From contig NZ_JAERTY010000002.1 in NCBI RefSeq assembly GCF_016746095.1, positions 186,001 through 250,000 of the forward strand: a stretch of 64,000 nucleotides of DNA, written 5' to 3'. This DNA comes from Sphingobacterium faecale (GTDB lineage: Bacteria; Bacteroidota; Bacteroidia; Sphingobacteriales; Sphingobacteriaceae). Below, piece after piece: positions 60,265 through 64,000 of this stretch (position 1 is its first letter; the number at the start of each line of letters is the position of its first letter). The position numbers and the translations under genes were made by a program. The notes below the pieces were generated by a model that was not told where the DNA came from, did no database searches, and saw nothing but the letters and a program-made list of their open reading frames with translations.

Positions 60265-61109
60265 TTGAAATCGTTCAAGAGATTTAATAAGGAAGATATT
60301 TCTTCCTTTTTCTGCATATTGCCCAGGTTGTCGTAAGCTGTTGTTAAGTTTCTTAATACACGTTTAATAATAGCTATGTTAGAGCAGGGCAAAGTAAATT
60401 CTTCTTTTGGTGGGAGGTTAAGCTGTTTCAGAAATGAATAAATATCATCGTGCTTCATGACTTGTCCTCGGTTGAATACATTGATGTAAAACAATGGGCT
60501 CTGATGCTCTTCTTCGATATAGGCAACCACAAAATGTTTTGGCAAGTTGATGCCATAGATAGGGATATCAAGTTTTTGAGCAACAATACTATAGATACAG
60601 GCGAGGGAAATTGGATTTCCTTTTTTTGTTTCCAGTACTTTATGTAAAAACGAGTTCTGAGGGTCATGATAATTTGTGGTATTTCCTGAAAGGCCAAACT
60701 CTCTGAAAATAATATTATTCAGGAGTTTTACCTTTTCTAACGGACTCATATCATACATCAGCTGAAACCATGCATTCCGTCGCAATTCAGCTAATTGATA
60801 TTGAACGATATTTTCATCCAAGTTGGGGTATTGGTATCGATTGACTATCAAGAGTCCTTCCAAAAGATCATCGTTATTCTGGAGAGCCCAAAGTTGAAGA
60901 TCATTTTGAACCTGTTCAAATTGGATTTTATGGATAATGTTCTCAATGCGGGTCTGGGACAAAGGGTCAAAAGAGGACTCCCAACTCGCCTCGAGTTGGG
61001 GAACAACTTCAGGTCCATATATAATCAATTGCTGCTCGACCTGATTGAAAATCTCCACGTCGGGATCATCCAACAATGAAATAAGTGCTTTCAATTCCGC
61101 TTCCTTCAT
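60261..61109 (-). CDS. SirB1/transglutaminase-like protein
   Basis: 282-residue cytoplasmic protein of the SirB1 family (transglutaminase-like core). The core is seen in LETKKGNPISLACIYSIVAQ and IYGINLPKHFVVAYI, with a helical N-terminal region and a C-terminal helical segment. SirB1 proteins are widespread and of unclear function. Terminates on the opposite strand within CTAG shared with the lipoprotein gene. Confidence 0.85.
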   Translation of the reverse strand: MKEAELKALISLLDDPDVEIFNQVEQQLIIYGPEVVPQLEASWESSFDPLSQTRIENIIHKIQFEQVQNDLQLWALQNNDDLLEGLLIVNRYQYPNLDENIVQYQLAELRRNAWFQLMYDMSPLEKVKLLNNIIFREFGLSGNTTNYHDPQNSFLHKVLETKKGNPISLACIYSIVAQKLDIPIYGINLPKHFVVAYIEEEHQSPLFYINVFNRGQVMKHDDIYSFLKQLNLPPKEEFTLPCSNIAIIKRVLRNLTTAYDNLGNMQKKEEISSLLNLLNDFN

Positions 61110-61153
61110 GTACCAATTTACAAAAAAGAAAGTTCTTGCGCAATATTTGGTTG

Positions 61154-61819
61154 TTATATGTCTTTTAATTGACCATCCAGCAGATTCACGATGCGATGGC
61201 CATATTCTGCATTTTTCTCGGAATGGGTTACCTGTATGATGGTGACACCTTCTTCATTCAACTGTTTAAAGAGGGACATGATGTGCTCGCCTTGCTTGGA
61301 GTTGAGGTTGCCCGTAGGTTCATCTGCGAGTAAAAGCTTAGGTGAGCCGGCCAGAGCTCTAGCGATACCTACTACCTGCTGCTGTCCACCAGAGAGCTGA
61401 GAAGGGAAAAGGTCCTTTTTACCTACGATACCGAAACGGTCCAGCATATCAGCAACAATTGCTTTACGTTCTTTGCTGGATAGATTTTTATAGATAAGTG
61501 GTGTCTCTATATTTTCGTAAACGGTAAGTTCGTCAATGAGATGATAAGATTGAAAAACATATCCCATATGAGATTGAAATAGAGCCGCTCTTTTTTTCGC
61601 CTTAAGAGCAAGGACATCTTCATCCATAAAGTAATATTTTCCTTCATTGGGCTCATCAAGCAAGCCGATAACATTAAGTAATGTTGATTTACCCGAACCA
61701 GAGGGGCCCATGATAGACACAAAATCTCCTTGCTCTATATGTAGATTGATATCTTTTAACACGAAAGAACGGGCACCACTGACCTGATACCATTTGAATA
61801 TATTTTCTAGCTTAATCAT
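61154..61819 (-). CDS. ABC transporter ATP-binding protein (MacB/LolD-like)
   Basis: 221 residues. Walker A GPSGSGKST, Q-loop region GYVFQSYHLIDELTVYENIE, ABC signature LSGGQQQ, Walker B LLLADEPTGNLNSKQ, and H-loop VTHS are all present. This is the ATPase of a MacB/LolCDE-type system, and the FtsX-domain permease lies directly upstream on the same strand. Its ATG is 1 bp after the heptamer array, which therefore occupies its ribosome-binding region. Confidence 0.93.
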   Translation of the reverse strand: MIKLENIFKWYQVSGARSFVLKDINLHIEQGDFVSIMGPSGSGKSTLLNVIGLLDEPNEGKYYFMDEDVLALKAKKRAALFQSHMGYVFQSYHLIDELTVYENIETPLIYKNLSSKERKAIVADMLDRFGIVGKKDLFPSQLSGGQQQVVGIARALAGSPKLLLADEPTGNLNSKQGEHIMSLFKQLNEEGVTIIQVTHSEKNAEYGHRIVNLLDGQLKDI

Positions 61820-61820
61820 T

Positions 61821-61915
61821 TTTAGTATTTAGTATTTAGTATTTAGTATTTAGTATTTAGTATTTAGTATTTAGTATTTAGTATTTAGTATTTAGTATTT
61901 AGTATTTAGTATTTA
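61821..61915 (-). repeat. Perfect 7-bp tandem repeat, 13 copies plus a partial
   Basis: Thirteen exact copies of TTTAGTA (61821-61911), then a partial unit to 61915; read on the minus strand the unit is TACTAAA. It lies between the permease stop (61943) and the ABC ATPase start (61819), leaving one base before the ATG. Exactness of all copies means recent expansion or gene conversion. Confidence 0.97.
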
Positions 61916-61942
61916 TTGCTGTAAACAGCTACTTTGTTTCGA

Positions 61943-64000
61943 TCATTCGTCTCTAAGCGAGTTTACCGGATTCGTTTTTGCGGCTTTGAATGATTGAAAA
62001 CTGATGGTGAGTAAGGTTGTAAAAATACCTATTATCCCAGTTAAGACAAACATCCACCAGCTTAGCGTGATATGGTAGGTAAAATCTTCCAGCCATTTAC
62101 GGAGCAGATACCAAGCTATGGGAGCAGAAATTAGAAAGGCAATCAGTACCCAGCGCACAAAGTCTTTTGCCAACAGTTGAAAGATACCCACATTGCTCGA
62201 GCCCAAAACTTTCCGTATGCCGATTTCTTTGGTTCGCCTGGCAATTATGATGGATAGAAGTCCTAAAAAGCCGAATGTACTGATTGTAATAGACAGCATA
62301 GCGGCAATCCAGATCAGTTTTTCCAATAGCGCTTCCTTTTTATAGAGATTGGCAATCTGTTCATCATAAAAGTGATATTCAAAGACCTCATTCGGATATA
62401 AGATTTTCCATTGTTGTTCCAGAGTGTTCAGTAGCCTGCTCGATGCTGTTCCCGCGTATTTTATGGCGATATTTTTAAACCGTGTTTCATTATACCCCAA
62501 TACTGTGGGCGCTATAGCTTCATTCAAGGAGTGCGTACTGAAATCGGCGACTACACCTATGATCTTGCCTTTATGTTGGTCGTTCAATCCGCCGGCCATA
62601 AGATTCTTACCGATAATATCCTGCGCATGCGTATAACCTAATTTGTTAAGCATAGTCTCATTAATCAAGAATTGTGGATTTTTCATGTCCTGATTAAAAT
62701 TATTTCCGGCCAATAAGTGAATGCCGAAAGTACGCAGATAGGAACTATCTCCAATTGCAAATCGTGGAGCCCAGGTTTCCCATTCTGCGTTATCATCAAA
62801 TTGTACAGTACCGCCCCATACTTTGTCATATGATGGTGGATTATCGCAAAAGGAATAGCTGATTATTGCAGGGTTTTCTCGTAATAGATTAGATATTTTT
62901 TCTTTTTGGTTCCACATTTCACTTTTTATAGGAATAATCAGGACCGATGATCGGTCAAAGCCCTTGTCGGTATTTTTTAAATAACGGACCTGGCTCACGA
63001 TTACAATAGTACCTGTAACTAATAAGAGGGCAATTGAGTTTTGAAGTACGACTAGTGTACGTTGAGTAATGTGCCATCGACCTAGTGCTAGCTTCTTTAT
63101 GCCAGTCTGTATATGTAACTGTTTAAGGAATAGACTCGGATAAATACTGGTCAGTATGGCTATTCCCCACCATAGCAGTAGGGATATAATCAAGGAAGAT
63201 CCAAGAGGTATTCGCTGAATAGGATCTGCTAAGAAGAGGTATTTATTTGCCCAGTCGAATGCGATAAAAAATAATAGCCAAGCTAGTATTAAGGCGATAA
63301 GTGACAACAATAAGGTCTCTATCGTAAATTGCAGGAACAATTGTTTTTTTGTCCCACCTAATGCCTTCCGTATCCCCATTTCTGTGCTTCGGTATAGTTG
63401 TTGCGCAGAGATCATATTGATATAATTCACACAGGCCATTCCCAGTATGCCAAGACCAATGCTGCCGAGGATCAACAATAGTGACTTTTGCGTACCGCTA
63501 CCGTAATCTTTATCAAAGTGAAAGTCCGGTAATCCTAATAGTCTGTACGAATAGTACTCAAGCACATCTTTGTGCCAATACTTAGCTACGAGATCGTGCA
63601 GGCTTTTTTCTACCAAAGGCTTTGCGTTAGACTGGTGCAAGGACATTAGAAAATTATTACTGGTATGGGTATAGCCCCAATTGCTAAAGGTACCGTCCTC
63701 CTTAATTCCCTTAAGTTCTTTGACCGATGCTAATGAAAAGTAGATTTCGGAGCGGAAGTCCGAGTTTCTTCTACTGTCGTCAATAATTCCGACCACGGTA
63801 ACCGGATGTTGGCTTTCCACCCAGATGGTCTTACCAATGGCATCTGTAGTGCCGAAATATCTTTCAGCGATACCCTTGGTTAGTGCGACAGTATTCGGTT
63901 CATTCAACTGTTGGACATCTCCTGCCAGCCATGGGAAATTTAAGATATCAAAATAGATAGCATTTGTAAATGCAGCTTTGCCCTCCGTTTTAAATAACTT
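61943..64000 (-). CDS. FtsX-domain ABC permease, MacB/LolC type (5' end beyond the window)
   Basis: Inner-membrane permease partner of the adjacent ATPase. The frame stays open to base 64000 (31 codons beyond the internal TTG at 63907), so the N-terminus is outside the window; 685 residues are visible. A MacB-type periplasmic domain (FDILNFPWLAGD, ALTKGIAERYFG, PVTVVGIIDDSRRNSDF) is followed by an FtsX helix pair, a second periplasmic domain (WETWAPRFAIGDSSYLRTF), and a second FtsX domain near the C-terminus (GFLGLLSIIIARRTKEIGIR). The two-FtsX-domain form is standard in Bacteroidota. Substrate unknown. Confidence 0.9.
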   Translation of the reverse strand, partial: KLFKTEGKAAFTNAIYFDILNFPWLAGDVQQLNEPNTVALTKGIAERYFGTTDAIGKTIWVESQHPVTVVGIIDDSRRNSDFRSEIYFSLASVKELKGIKEDGTFSNWGYTHTSNNFLMSLHQSNAKPLVEKSLHDLVAKYWHKDVLEYYSYRLLGLPDFHFDKDYGSGTQKSLLLILGSIGLGILGMACVNYINMISAQQLYRSTEMGIRKALGGTKKQLFLQFTIETLLLSLIALILAWLLFFIAFDWANKYLFLADPIQRIPLGSSLIISLLLWWGIAILTSIYPSLFLKQLHIQTGIKKLALGRWHITQRTLVVLQNSIALLLVTGTIVIVSQVRYLKNTDKGFDRSSVLIIPIKSEMWNQKEKISNLLRENPAIISYSFCDNPPSYDKVWGGTVQFDDNAEWETWAPRFAIGDSSYLRTFGIHLLAGNNFNQDMKNPQFLINETMLNKLGYTHAQDIIGKNLMAGGLNDQHKGKIIGVVADFSTHSLNEAIAPTVLGYNETRFKNIAIKYAGTASSRLLNTLEQQWKILYPNEVFEYHFYDEQIANLYKKEALLEKLIWIAAMLSITISTFGFLGLLSIIIARRTKEIGIRKVLGSSNVGIFQLLAKDFVRWVLIAFLISAPIAWYLLRKWLEDFTYHITLSWWMFVLTGIIGIFTTLLTISFQSFKAAKTNPVNSLRDE

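Overview
This 64 kb window is a chromosomal segment of a Bacteroidota bacterium, most likely of the family Sphingobacteriaceae (Sphingobacterium-like; genus is inference). The support is a gldC gene, a GLPGLI-family protein beside a TonB-type outer-membrane barrel, an S46 dipeptidyl-peptidase, a bacterial Hc1/histone-H1-like protein, a DksA-like protein that has lost its zinc cysteines, bshA (bacillithiol), and Bacteroidota-type promoters (TAnnTTTG -7 boxes, TTG at about -33) with few Shine-Dalgarno sequences. No prophage, insertion sequence, CRISPR array, rRNA or tRNA gene was recognised. Most genes are core housekeeping genes; the unusual content lies mainly between them.

Layout. 1-3.2 kb (+): 3' part of recF, a DUF721/DciA-like gene, an EamA permease overlapping a Crp/Fnr-type regulator, and an SRPBCC protein. 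3.2-9.4 kb (-): Sua5/YrdC, asnS, and a partial tryptophan operon trpD-trpF-trpB-trpA, preceded by a leader that looks like a complete ribosome-mediated attenuator (a 15-residue leader peptide with Trp-Trp-Trp, competing hairpins, an intrinsic terminator). trpE, trpG and trpC are absent here. 9.4-14.6 kb (-): small unknowns, plsC, and a putative thiosulfate-oxidation cluster (LysR regulator, TsdA-like dihaem cytochrome, exported DsrE-like protein, ModA-like periplasmic binding protein). 14.7-22.3 kb: M20 dipeptidase, outer-membrane barrel plus GLPGLI protein, Hc1-like protein, S46 peptidase. 22.4-24.7 kb (+): DEAD-box helicase, small membrane protein, gldC, EVE protein. 24.8-32.3 kb (-): thioesterase, RmlD-like reductase, M28 peptidase, lspA, DksA-like, ileS, A-type Fe-S carrier. 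32.4-40.9 kb (+): unknown membrane protein, glyA, ECF sigma factor, YugP-type protease, ffh, nuoA-nuoB without the rest of complex I, purK-purE. 40.9-44.6 kb (-): TIM-barrel isomerase, frr, pyrH, bshA. 44.8-47.4 kb (+): arfB and a BlaI/BlaR1-like pair. 47.4-59 kb (-): purC, SDR, cbpM/cbpA, M28 peptidase, rpiB, tatC, and the lipid cluster yceD-rpmF-plsX-fabH-accB-accC, then queH. 59.1-64 kb: an unknown lipoprotein, a SirB1-like protein, and an ABC ATPase with its FtsX/MacB-type permease, which runs off the window.

Structure the genes do not explain. Several intergenic gaps consist of short-period degenerate arrays. Three octamer arrays (GTTAAC/GATAAC words at 1090-1161, 6201-6280 and 8094-8196) share unit order and orientation, nearly fill the gaps between co-directional genes and supply a trp stop codon and an apparent trp start codon. 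A different octamer array lies at 22298-22345, an 11-bp array at 36441-36495, and 13 exact copies of a 7-mer directly abut the start codon of the ABC ATPase (61821-61915). Together with the trp attenuator and a paired ACTA-N6-TAGT operator upstream of blaI, these are the features most worth follow-up.
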